NCBI GenBank assembly: GCA_002311455.1
Contig: DCAJ01000085.1
Span: 26,601-31,979 of the forward strand
From: Anaerolineales bacterium UBA1136
Lineage (GTDB): Bacteria; Chloroflexota; Anaerolineae; Anaerolineales; UBA11657
Reading direction: 5' to 3'
Length of the DNA: 5,379 nucleotides
Made by a program: the position numbers and the translations under genes. Shown here one piece after another: positions 1 through 5,379 of the stretch (its first letter is position 1; the number at the start of each line of letters is the position of its first letter). The notes under the pieces are model-generated. The model worked only from the letters and a program-made list of their open reading frames with translations, did no database searches and had not been told where the DNA came from.

Positions 1-2
1 AG

Positions 3-881
3 CGCTGGCTGTTCTTAGCATTTGCGGCAGCTTTTGCCATCAAGGTTCCTATGTGGCCTTTGCATTCTTGGCTGCCAGATGCTCATGTCGAAGCACCAAC
101 AGCTGGCTCAGTAATTTTGGCCGGTGTGTTGCTCAAACTAGGTACCTACGGTTTCTTGCGATTTAATTTAGGTTTATTTCCTGAAGCATCACACTATTTT
201 GCTCCAACTATTGCGTTCTTGGCTGTTGTTGGAATCATATATGGAGCTATAGTTTGTTATCCACAGAAAGATGTCAAGAAGCTAGTAGCATATTCTTCAG
301 TAAGTCATCTAGGATTTGTAATGCTAGGCTTGTTTGCTCTAAATGACCTTGGTATTCAAGGTGCCATATTGCAGATGATTAACCATGGTATTTCTACTGG
401 AGCTTTGTTCCTTATTGTCGGTATGATTTATGAACGAAGGCATACACGTGCATTAGATGAGTTTGGTGGTCTTTGGGCTGTTATGCCTTTGTATGGAAGC
501 CTGACATTAATAGTAGTACTTTCGTCTATGGGCCTGCCTGGGCTTAACGGATTCGTAGGAGAATTTACCATTCTATTAGGAGCTTTTGGATCACAAGCAC
601 TAGGATCATATTACTACAGTATTTTTGCTGCTCTCGGTATAATTCTGGCGGCAATATATATGCTGTGGATGTTTCAGAAGATGTTCTTAGGTGCAGTAAA
701 CAATGAGAAAAACACACTTCTTCAGGATCTGAATTGGCGTGAAATTGCAGTGCTAGTACCACTTCTTATATTGATATTTTGGATAGGTTTATATCCAAGA
801 CCGTTTTTCAATTTGATGAGCGCCTCGGTAGAGCAGCTGACAGCGGCTCTTGATATTGGTACCACAATAGTGCTGCAGTAA
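3..881 (+). CDS. nuoM: NADH-quinone oxidoreductase subunit M, 5'-truncated by the window edge
   Basis: This is the C-terminal part of NuoM, one of the three antiporter-like, proton-pumping membrane subunits of respiratory complex I. The frame is open from base 3 with no start, so the gene begins outside the window; the ATG at 51 is internal. About 292 residues are visible, against roughly 500 in full-length family members, probably TM helix 7 to the end. Visible landmarks are FAIKVPMWPLHSWLPDAH, carrying the TM7 lysine (codon 42-44, equivalent to E. coli Lys234), then APTAGSVILAGVLLKLGTYG with the TM8 lysine (codon 135-137, equivalent to Lys265). KKLVAYSSVSHLGFV follows, and then GLPGLNGFVGEF with the TM12 glutamate (codon 561-563, equivalent to Glu407). 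All charged residues of the C-terminal half proton channel are therefore kept. The stop at 879-881 lies 25 bases before the likely nuoN start, consistent with one operon. The E. coli equivalences are from memory of the family, not an alignment. Confidence 0.97.
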   Translation, partial: RWLFLAFAAAFAIKVPMWPLHSWLPDAHVEAPTAGSVILAGVLLKLGTYGFLRFNLGLFPEASHYFAPTIAFLAVVGIIYGAIVCYPQKDVKKLVAYSSVSHLGFVMLGLFALNDLGIQGAILQMINHGISTGALFLIVGMIYERRHTRALDEFGGLWAVMPLYGSLTLIVVLSSMGLPGLNGFVGEFTILLGAFGSQALGSYYYSIFAALGIILAAIYMLWMFQKMFLGAVNNEKNTLLQDLNWREIAVLVPLLILIFWIGLYPRPFFNLMSASVEQLTAALDIGTTIVLQ

Positions 882-894
882 TTTAGCTCAATAC

Positions 895-900
895 TTTAGG
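895..900 (+). promoter_or_regulatory. Ribosome binding site of nuoN (weak), decides the start
   Basis: TTTAGG lies six bases before the ATG at 907. It is only three bases from the in-frame GTG at 904 and twelve from the ATG at 913. Normal Shine-Dalgarno spacing therefore favours 907. An out-of-frame ATG at 902 is followed at once by TGA and cannot be the start. Confidence 0.45.
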
Positions 901-906
901 TATGTG

Positions 907-2355
907 ATGATAATGTCAGATCTTAATTTAGTAGCTACATTGCCTTTGTTATTCCTTTCTACCTGGGCTTGTGGTCTGCTGCTAGTAAGTCTTTGGATTC
1001 CTAAAGATAGGACTCATATTTCTGGATGGCTAGCATGTTTGGGATTGATTGTAACTATTGTATTGGTAGTGTTCTCACCTGAAGTTCCACAAGAAGCATT
1101 TGGTGGAATGTTAGCAATTGATGGTTTTTCTATGCTTTTGCACCTATTGTTCTTGGGGAGTGGGATTTTGTCTACATTACTTGCGCTTAATTATCTGAAA
1201 CAACATGATATTGAGCGCGGCGAATTTTATCCACTGCTGTTGTTTTCCGTGATTGGTATGATGATCATGGCTATGGCTAAGGATCTAATAGTCGTGTTTT
1301 TGTCTCTCGAATTGCTTTCTATCCCACTGTATGTACTTGCTGGTTTTGCGCGTACTAGAACTGGTTCGCAAGAGTCTGCGCTAAAATATTTCTTGCTTGG
1401 AGCGTTTTCCTCCGCGTTTCAGGTATATGGTATTGCACTGGTATATGGAGCAACACAATCTACTAGCTTTGAAAATATCAGCAAATCAATCGCATTACAA
1501 GGCTCCACACTATTATTATTAGCTGGAATTGGACTCGTGATTGTGGGATTTTGTTTCAAGGTTGCAGCTGTTCCATTTCATATGTGGACTCCTGATGTCT
1601 ACGAAGGTGCTCCTTCAGTTGTTACTGCGTTCATGTCAGTTGGAGCTAAAGCAGCTGGTTTTGCAGCGTTAATCCGTGTATTTTTTGGAGCATTTGAATT
1701 GGTAGTTGTGGAATGGGCTCCACTCATGGCTATTTTTGCCATACTATCAACTATAGTTGGTAATATTAGTGCAATTTCTCAAAAATCAATTAAACGTATG
1801 CTGGCCTATTCATCCATAGCCCATGCAGGTTATTTGTTTGTGGCTATAGTGGCAGGTGGTCAAGGTGATTCATCTGATTTTGCTGCGAGCGCTGTGGTCT
1901 TTTACTTGTTTGCTTATGCACTTACCAATATTGGAGCTTGGGCAATTGTGATGGCGTTAGAGAAGAAGGATGATATAGGAACTGCTATCAGTGATTATGC
2001 TGGTCTGGCTAGGTCTAATCCGAGGTTAGGCGTGGCAATGACAATATTTATACTTTCATTGACTGGACTTCCGCCAACAATGGGATTTGTGGCAAAGTTC
2101 TATGTGTTCCGTGCTGCTCTCAATGTGGGTTATACATGGTTAGTAATTGTTGGCGTGATAACAGTCCTCATTTCTGCCTATTATTATCTGCGGATTATTG
2201 TACTTATGTGGATGAGGGATGGTGCTGAGATAGATTCTGCACCAATGCCATTAAATTTTGTGGTTGGATTGACTGCCGTCACAACTTTAGTCTTTGGTAT
2301 CTTGCCAGGTCCTGTACTGGTTTTATTAGAAAAGTCGATACAGGGACTGTTTTGA
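907..2355 (+). CDS. nuoN: NADH-quinone oxidoreductase subunit N, complete
   Basis: NuoN is an antiporter-like membrane subunit of complex I, which couples NADH-to-quinone electron transfer to proton translocation. From the ATG at 907 it has 482 residues, close to the roughly 485 of E. coli NuoN. It is hydrophobic throughout, consistent with about 14 transmembrane helices. Conserved charged positions are all present: Glu135 in SLELLSIPLYVLAG, Lys160 in ALKYFLLGAFSS, Lys218 and His225 in CFKVAAVPFHMWTPDVYEGAP, Lys248 in VGAKAAGFAALIR, and Lys397 in GLPPTMGFVAKFYVF. KRMLAYSSIAHAGYLF is also typical. These match E. coli NuoN Glu133, Lys158, Lys217, His224, Lys247 and Lys395 from memory of the family. 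GTG at 904 and ATG at 913 are alternative starts changing only a few N-terminal residues. It follows nuoM directly, and no other complex I gene follows, so it probably ends the nuo operon. Confidence 0.97.
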   Translation: MIMSDLNLVATLPLLFLSTWACGLLLVSLWIPKDRTHISGWLACLGLIVTIVLVVFSPEVPQEAFGGMLAIDGFSMLLHLLFLGSGILSTLLALNYLKQHDIERGEFYPLLLFSVIGMMIMAMAKDLIVVFLSLELLSIPLYVLAGFARTRTGSQESALKYFLLGAFSSAFQVYGIALVYGATQSTSFENISKSIALQGSTLLLLAGIGLVIVGFCFKVAAVPFHMWTPDVYEGAPSVVTAFMSVGAKAAGFAALIRVFFGAFELVVVEWAPLMAIFAILSTIVGNISAISQKSIKRMLAYSSIAHAGYLFVAIVAGGQGDSSDFAASAVVFYLFAYALTNIGAWAIVMALEKKDDIGTAISDYAGLARSNPRLGVAMTIFILSLTGLPPTMGFVAKFYVFRAALNVGYTWLVIVGVITVLISAYYYLRIIVLMWMRDGAEIDSAPMPLNFVVGLTAVTTLVFGILPGPVLVLLEKSIQGLF

Positions 2356-2391
2356 CATTTGTTTACACAATATGTTATTTGCAATGCTAAC

Positions 2392-2420
2392 TTGACAAAT
2401 CGCTCTACAAAAACTTTTAG
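2392..2420 (+). promoter_or_regulatory. Possible sigma-70-type promoter for the downstream cassette
   Basis: A perfect TTGACA (2392-2397) is followed after 17 bases by TTTTAG (2415-2420), a poor -10 hexamer matching TATAAT at three of six positions. It sits in the gap between the nuo operon and an unrelated gene unit, where a promoter is expected. The gap is AT-rich, so chance hits are likely, and GATACT at 2426-2431 is another loose -10 candidate but lies too far from the TTGACA. Weak support. Confidence 0.22.
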
Positions 2421-2451
2421 CTGTGGATACTAAATATTGGAGAAGCTAAAA
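2415..2451 (+). repeat. Inverted repeat around the ribosome binding site of the cassette's first gene
   Basis: TTTTAGCT (2415-2422) and AGCTAAAA (2444-2451) are perfect 8-base reverse complements separated by 21 bases. The right arm contains the last two bases of the Shine-Dalgarno-like GGAGAAG and the A of the ATG start. In RNA it could form a hairpin partly covering the translation start. The stem is AU-rich with a long loop, so stability is modest. It is not a terminator, since no T-run follows and the gene begins inside it. Confidence 0.35.
2439..2445 (+). promoter_or_regulatory. Ribosome binding site GGAGAAG
   Basis: GGAGAAG lies five bases before the ATG at 2451 and is the best Shine-Dalgarno sequence in the window. 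It fixes that start and suggests this gene begins a translational unit of its own, while the next two genes have weak or no such site and lie tightly downstream. Confidence 0.75.
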
Positions 2452-3206
2452 TGGCACCAAAACCTAGGATACTGATTGCCGGGGAGTCTTGGACTGTTCA
2501 TTCTATACACCAGAAGGGTTTTGATAGTTTTACTACAACAGAGTATGCTGAAGGTGTGCAGTGGCTGAGAGATGCTTTGGATGTTGGTGGATATGATATT
2601 GCTTATCAACCTTCACATGTTGCGGCACGTGACTTCCCCTGTGAATTAGATGAAATAAATCAATATGATTGTGTAATATTGAGTGATATTGGTACTAATA
2701 CGTTGCTACTCCATCCAGAGACGTTTGGCGCATCACGTGCTCTTCCAAATCGCCTGGAATTGATTGAAGAGTATGTGCTTAATGGGGGAGGATTAGTTAT
2801 GATAGGAGGATATCTTACTTTTCAAGGTATTGATGCAAAGGCTAGATATCAGGGAACTGCAGTAGAGGATGTACTACCAGTTGTGCTTGAATCTGGTGAT
2901 GACAGGTCTGAGCAACCTCAAGGTGTAAGTCCTATTGTAGTTGAGGGAAATCACCCTATAGTTAGTGGTATTGGAGATGATTGGCCAGTTCTCTTAGGCT
3001 ACAATAGAGTAAAACCTAAGACAGATAGTACAGTAATAGTTCAAGTGGGTGAAGACCCATTGATTGTTACGGGAGCAGTTGGTAAAGGTAGGTCAGTGGC
3101 TTTTACTTCAGACTGCGGTCCTCACTGGGCTCCTCCAGCTTTTGTAGAGTGGTCAGGCTATGCAAAATTGTGGCAACAAATTGTCGGTTGGGCATCAGGC
3201 AAGTAA
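2451..3206 (+). CDS. Class I glutamine amidotransferase-like protein (GATase1-like), probably without amidotransferase activity
   Basis: A 251-residue soluble protein with no signal peptide. It resembles the putative glutamine amidotransferase family (GATase1_like, as in Salmonella STM3548), whose function is not established. Supporting features are an N-terminal strand and loop (PRILIAGESWTVHSIHQKGF, residues 5-24), a central YDCVILSDIGTNTLL (72-86), and a glycine-rich NGGGLVMIGGYLTFQGID (111-128). A C-terminal VAFTSDCGPHWAPPAFVEW follows (216-234). In active class I amidotransferases a Cys sits at the nucleophile elbow; here the equivalent turn GGYLTFQG (119-126) has Tyr121, so glutaminase activity is unlikely. 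Cys222 and His225 near the C-terminus are candidates for another role. The start is supported by GGAGAAG. One base separates its stop from the next gene, so it probably acts with the hydrolase and acetamidase-like protein that follow. The family call is confident; its biochemical role is unknown. Confidence 0.85.
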   Translation: MAPKPRILIAGESWTVHSIHQKGFDSFTTTEYAEGVQWLRDALDVGGYDIAYQPSHVAARDFPCELDEINQYDCVILSDIGTNTLLLHPETFGASRALPNRLELIEEYVLNGGGLVMIGGYLTFQGIDAKARYQGTAVEDVLPVVLESGDDRSEQPQGVSPIVVEGNHPIVSGIGDDWPVLLGYNRVKPKTDSTVIVQVGEDPLIVTGAVGKGRSVAFTSDCGPHWAPPAFVEWSGYAKLWQQIVGWASGK

Positions 3207-3207
3207 G

Positions 3208-3966
3208 ATGGCTACTTTGAATGTGATGCAGTGGGGCGCGAAAGATAGCACCAAGACTATAGTTGGCCTACATGGCATTACTGCCAATGCTGGGGCTATG
3301 ACAGAGCCGGCAAGAATGTTAGCAGAGCGCGGATGGAAGTTTATTGCGCCTGATATGCGTGGACATGGTGAAAGCACTAGAGCTAACGGAGATTTCTCAT
3401 TTGATAGTTTGCTCGAAGATTTTGCTGAAAACATACCTCTTGAGCCTGATCTTCTAATAGGACATTCATTTGGTGGAACCCTTGCTCAGATCGGTGTTCT
3501 TAAGGGCGTTTTTAATCCTAAAACTTTGTTGTTGGAAGATCCAGTATCATACTTCCCCGACCAACATACACCTATGGAAATGTTGGCATGGGATGAAGAA
3601 AATTTACCGCATGACATAGAAGGTCTGATCGAGCTCAATCCCAAATGGTCGCGACTAGATGCAACTTGGAAGCTTTTGTCACTCGAACAGGTGGATTTTG
3701 ACGATGCACGTGCAGCTTTTGCAGGAAATGCTCCTTGGGATCTCCGGAGTGATGTATCTGAACTTGTAGCAAAAGTACCCACTGTTTGGGTTATGCCAGA
3801 AGAGAGTCGTTTTGTTTCCGTTGAAGATAAGGCAAATCTCCGTAAAGAAGCAGGTGGTCGTGCGGTCAATGTGGTTCCAAATGTGGGTCATAGTGTGCAT
3901 CGCGATGAGACAGAGGCGTTTGTTGAAATAGTTGAACAACTTGCAAATGGTACTTGGTTCAGCTAA
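3208..3966 (+). CDS. Alpha/beta-fold hydrolase
   Basis: A 252-residue cytoplasmic hydrolase of the alpha/beta superfamily; its substrate (ester, lactone, amide or similar) cannot be told. The fold shows in order: VGLHGITANAG (residues 19-29) with the His-Gly oxyanion loop, FIAPDMRGHGEST (45-57), and the nucleophile elbow GHSFGG (85-90) with Ser87. LLLEDPV (107-113) follows beta strand 6, and NVGHSVHRDE (225-234) carries the catalytic His228. The usual Asp after strand 7 is not evident: PTVWVMPEESRFVS (191-204) has Ser200 at the expected place. Glu110 or Asp111 after strand 6, or Glu199, are candidate acids. The ATG at 3208 is chosen because it follows the upstream stop by one base, with a weak AGG eight bases before it. 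A frame-open ATG at 3160 would add 16 residues inside the preceding gene and interrupt nothing conserved. Its stop overlaps the next start (TAATG), which suggests translational coupling. Confidence 0.92.
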   Translation: MATLNVMQWGAKDSTKTIVGLHGITANAGAMTEPARMLAERGWKFIAPDMRGHGESTRANGDFSFDSLLEDFAENIPLEPDLLIGHSFGGTLAQIGVLKGVFNPKTLLLEDPVSYFPDQHTPMEMLAWDEENLPHDIEGLIELNPKWSRLDATWKLLSLEQVDFDDARAAFAGNAPWDLRSDVSELVAKVPTVWVMPEESRFVSVEDKANLRKEAGGRAVNVVPNVGHSVHRDETEAFVEIVEQLANGTWFS

Positions 3967-4943
3967 TGATTAAAACAGACAAATTTGCCTTCCAATATGG
4001 TGGCCATGTTCCTATAGCAAGCGTAGGGTTAGGTGAGCCTTTTGCGATTTATACAGAGGATGCTTTTTGTGGTCAAATTACTTCCGTAGATGATAAACCT
4101 CGTGAGATATCACCGTTTCCTAAAATAAATCCGCTTACTGGCCCTATAGCCATAGATGGTGTACGTGCGGGTGATATTATTGCTATTCATGTTATAGCAA
4201 TGGATTCTACGCGCGATTGGGGTGTTGCAACTATATCACCAAATTTCGGATTACTGTCTAGTAGTCGTTTATCACCTAATCTTCAGCCTGAACAGGATGA
4301 ACATGTATGGATATGGGAATTTAGTACTGACCGACAGTCACTGGTTACCAAGTCTAGTAACGGTGTTTTGCTTAGGGTACCCTATCAACCTTTTCACGGT
4401 ACGATAGGAGTTGCTCCTGCTCATGGGGAAATTCGACTAGGTTTAGTTGCTGGAGATTTTGGAGGAAATCTAGATATAACTGACATCGGACCTGGTGCTA
4501 CATTATATCTTCGCTCAAATGTTGATGGAGGTCACCTGTATGTTGGTGATGGCCATTACTCGCAGGGTGATGGTGAAATCACCGGCACTGCTATAGAAGG
4601 GTCATTTAATAGTACTTTGGTCGTTGATCACTTGTCATCACAAGATCAGATCCTCTGGCCTAGATTTGAGAATAACAGTCATATTGGGGTTATAGGCTGC
4701 GCTCGTCCATTGGATGATGCAGTTCGAATAGCGATGACTGAACTAGTCTGTTGGGTGGCAAGTATTGCTGCTTTAGACTTGTCGGATGCGCATCAGTTAG
4801 TAAGTCAAACTTGTAAAATCCGTATTGGTGGTATGGTAGGCACTACTTTTAATGTGCTTTGCGTTGTTCCTAAGCAGTTTCTACATCCTGAAGTACATAT
4901 TTTCGAGGATATACATAACCGTCTTGCAATCAAGTCTATATAG
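3966..4943 (+). CDS. Acetamidase/formamidase family protein
   Basis: A 325-residue member of the FmdA/AmdA family, cytoplasmic enzymes that hydrolyse short amides such as formamide or acetamide to the acid and ammonia. Family marks are NPLTGPIAIDGVRAGD (residues 55-70), a beta-rich PFHGTIGVAPAHGE (142-155), GDFGGNLDITDI (163-174), and the highly characteristic GDGHYSQGDGEITGTAIE (195-212). C-terminal FNVLCVVPK (295-303) fits the family's closing strand. It is within the shorter, roughly 300-residue bacterial group, smaller than the roughly 400-residue formamidases. The ATG at 3966 shares its A with the preceding TAA stop. No good Shine-Dalgarno precedes it, so translation probably depends on coupling to the hydrolase gene. 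A TTG at 3954 is a less likely start. The actual substrate is inferred only from the family; many members are uncharacterised. No transporter or regulator for amides is visible nearby. Confidence 0.92.
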   Translation: MIKTDKFAFQYGGHVPIASVGLGEPFAIYTEDAFCGQITSVDDKPREISPFPKINPLTGPIAIDGVRAGDIIAIHVIAMDSTRDWGVATISPNFGLLSSSRLSPNLQPEQDEHVWIWEFSTDRQSLVTKSSNGVLLRVPYQPFHGTIGVAPAHGEIRLGLVAGDFGGNLDITDIGPGATLYLRSNVDGGHLYVGDGHYSQGDGEITGTAIEGSFNSTLVVDHLSSQDQILWPRFENNSHIGVIGCARPLDDAVRIAMTELVCWVASIAALDLSDAHQLVSQTCKIRIGGMVGTTFNVLCVVPKQFLHPEVHIFEDIHNRLAIKSI

Positions 4944-5144
4944 ACATCTGTGATCAGATTAGTACTTCATAGCATTAATGCGGCGGGTATGGTGATCGGT
5001 TTGAACAGTCAAATACTTTTCTCCTCTCCAGATCCTGATCCCATAATAATTGAGTATGCATGATCGACTAAACTTGCTTGACTTAAACCTCTTGTGAAAC
5101 GTATTGGACTCTGTAATCTGTCCCTGCAGCTTTTGCTCGAATCC
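4944..5144 (+). other. Intergenic region without a recognisable gene
   Basis: About 200 bases between the acetamidase-like gene and the putative lipoprotein. The only structures seen are small: ATCTG/CAGAT (4946-4959, four-base loop) just after the stop, with no T-run, and TTTGA/TCAAA (5000-5013). A TTGACT at 5078-5083 resembles a -35 box but has no good -10 at the right distance. Minus-strand reading gives only a 28-codon frame. No tRNA or clear terminator was seen. Confidence 0.5.
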
Positions 5145-5379
5145 ATGAATTTGATTAACCTTCAGGTATTACTTACTGTTATTGTGTTGCTTTCATCTGG
5201 TAAGCTAGTAGGATGCAGTTATTTATCGGACAGATCCTCTAATAAGACCGTCGCAATTGCCGTCCCCACCAGATCATTCAGAGAAAGGATGTCAATGACA
5301 AAAACAGAATATGGACCTAAAAACACTTCTACTCCACCTGCTACGTCCACAACAATCTATACGCCATCTGCTACTTTCA
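5145..5379 (+). CDS. Putative lipoprotein, 3' end outside the window
   Basis: The frame is open from the TGA at 5079-5081 to the window end, and from the ATG at 5145 gives 78 residues with no stop. Residues 2-23 form a hydrophobic leader (LQVLLTVIVLLSSGKLVGC) ending in a lipobox LVGC with Cys24, as expected for an exported, lipid-anchored protein processed by signal peptidase II. After the cysteine the chain is polar, and from about residue 60 it is rich in Thr, Ser and Pro (NTSTPPATSTTIYTPSAT), like a flexible surface linker. The leader from 5145 lacks the usual basic N-terminus. A GTG at 5094 would give MKRIG and a 40-residue leader, so the true start may be upstream. No clear Shine-Dalgarno precedes either. 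The mature domain lies beyond the window, so the function is unknown. The gene is 200 bases after the cassette and may be independently transcribed. Confidence 0.6.
   Translation, partial: MNLINLQVLLTVIVLLSSGKLVGCSYLSDRSSNKTVAIAVPTRSFRERMSMTKTEYGPKNTSTPPATSTTIYTPSATF

Noticed and set aside
2357..2400. ATTTGT/ACAAAT inverted repeat in the nuoN-cassette gap
   Set aside because: It has only six AT-rich base pairs with a 32-base loop, as expected by chance in such sequence.
3160..3207. Upstream ATG at 3160 as the start of the alpha/beta hydrolase
   Set aside because: It would overlap the preceding gene by 47 bases and add residues with no family character. The ATG at 3208, directly after the upstream stop, fits the fold and the coupled layout better.
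3486..3869. 127-codon minus-strand frame within the hydrolase gene
   Set aside because: It is antisense to a gene with clear fold motifs, is Ser/Arg/Thr-rich and low in recognisable motifs, and has no neighbours on that strand. It is a shadow frame, as are the other minus-strand frames here.
3954..3965. TTG at 3954 as the start of the acetamidase-like gene
   Set aside because: ATG at 3966 overlaps the upstream stop as TAATG, a standard coupling arrangement. The TTG adds four residues without a ribosome binding site.
4946..4959. ATCTG/CAGAT hairpin after the acetamidase-like gene as a terminator
   Set aside because: The stem is only five bases, not GC-rich, and no T-run follows.
4986..5030. 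tRNA-like GTTCAAACC on the minus strand
   Set aside because: The flanking bases do not form a proper five-base T-stem, and no acceptor, D or anticodon arm could be matched.
5078..5107. TTGACT as the -35 of a promoter for the lipoprotein gene
   Set aside because: At 17-18 bases downstream the sequence GTATTGG is a poor -10 match, and the better TGTAAT at 5112 is too far away.

Overview
The window looks like an ordinary bacterial chromosome segment. It is AT-leaning (low-40s percent G+C by eye), and every gene recognised is on the plus strand. The left 2.4 kb is the distal end of a respiratory complex I (nuo) operon: the C-terminal part of NuoM, cut by the window edge, and a complete NuoN. nuoN is usually the last gene of such operons, and here too the following genes are unrelated to complex I.

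After a 95-base gap comes a compact three-gene unit. Its genes encode a class I glutamine-amidotransferase-like protein with Tyr where the catalytic Cys would be, an alpha/beta-fold hydrolase, and an acetamidase/formamidase family protein. One base separates the first two, and the last two overlap by one base in TAATG, so they are very probably co-transcribed and translationally coupled. The likely theme is hydrolysis of a small ester, lactone or amide, with the last enzyme releasing ammonia from a short-chain amide. The substrate cannot be read from the sequence.

After about 200 bases with no recognisable gene, the 5' end of a putative lipoprotein gene runs off the right edge. It has a hydrophobic leader, an LVGC lipobox and a Thr/Ser/Pro-rich stretch after the cysteine.

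The organism is not identified directly. The NuoM/NuoN sequence style, the Thr/Pro-rich lipoprotein linker and the small-molecule hydrolase genes would fit Chloroflexota (for example Dehalococcoidia or the marine SAR202 clade). This is an impression from general knowledge with moderate-to-low confidence; no search was possible.

No RNA genes, CRISPR arrays, insertion sequences or convincing intrinsic terminators were seen. There is no strong evidence of a novel biological system. The points most worth a second look are the coupled three-gene cassette, the unusual catalytic residues in two of its proteins, and the inverted repeat spanning its ribosome binding site.
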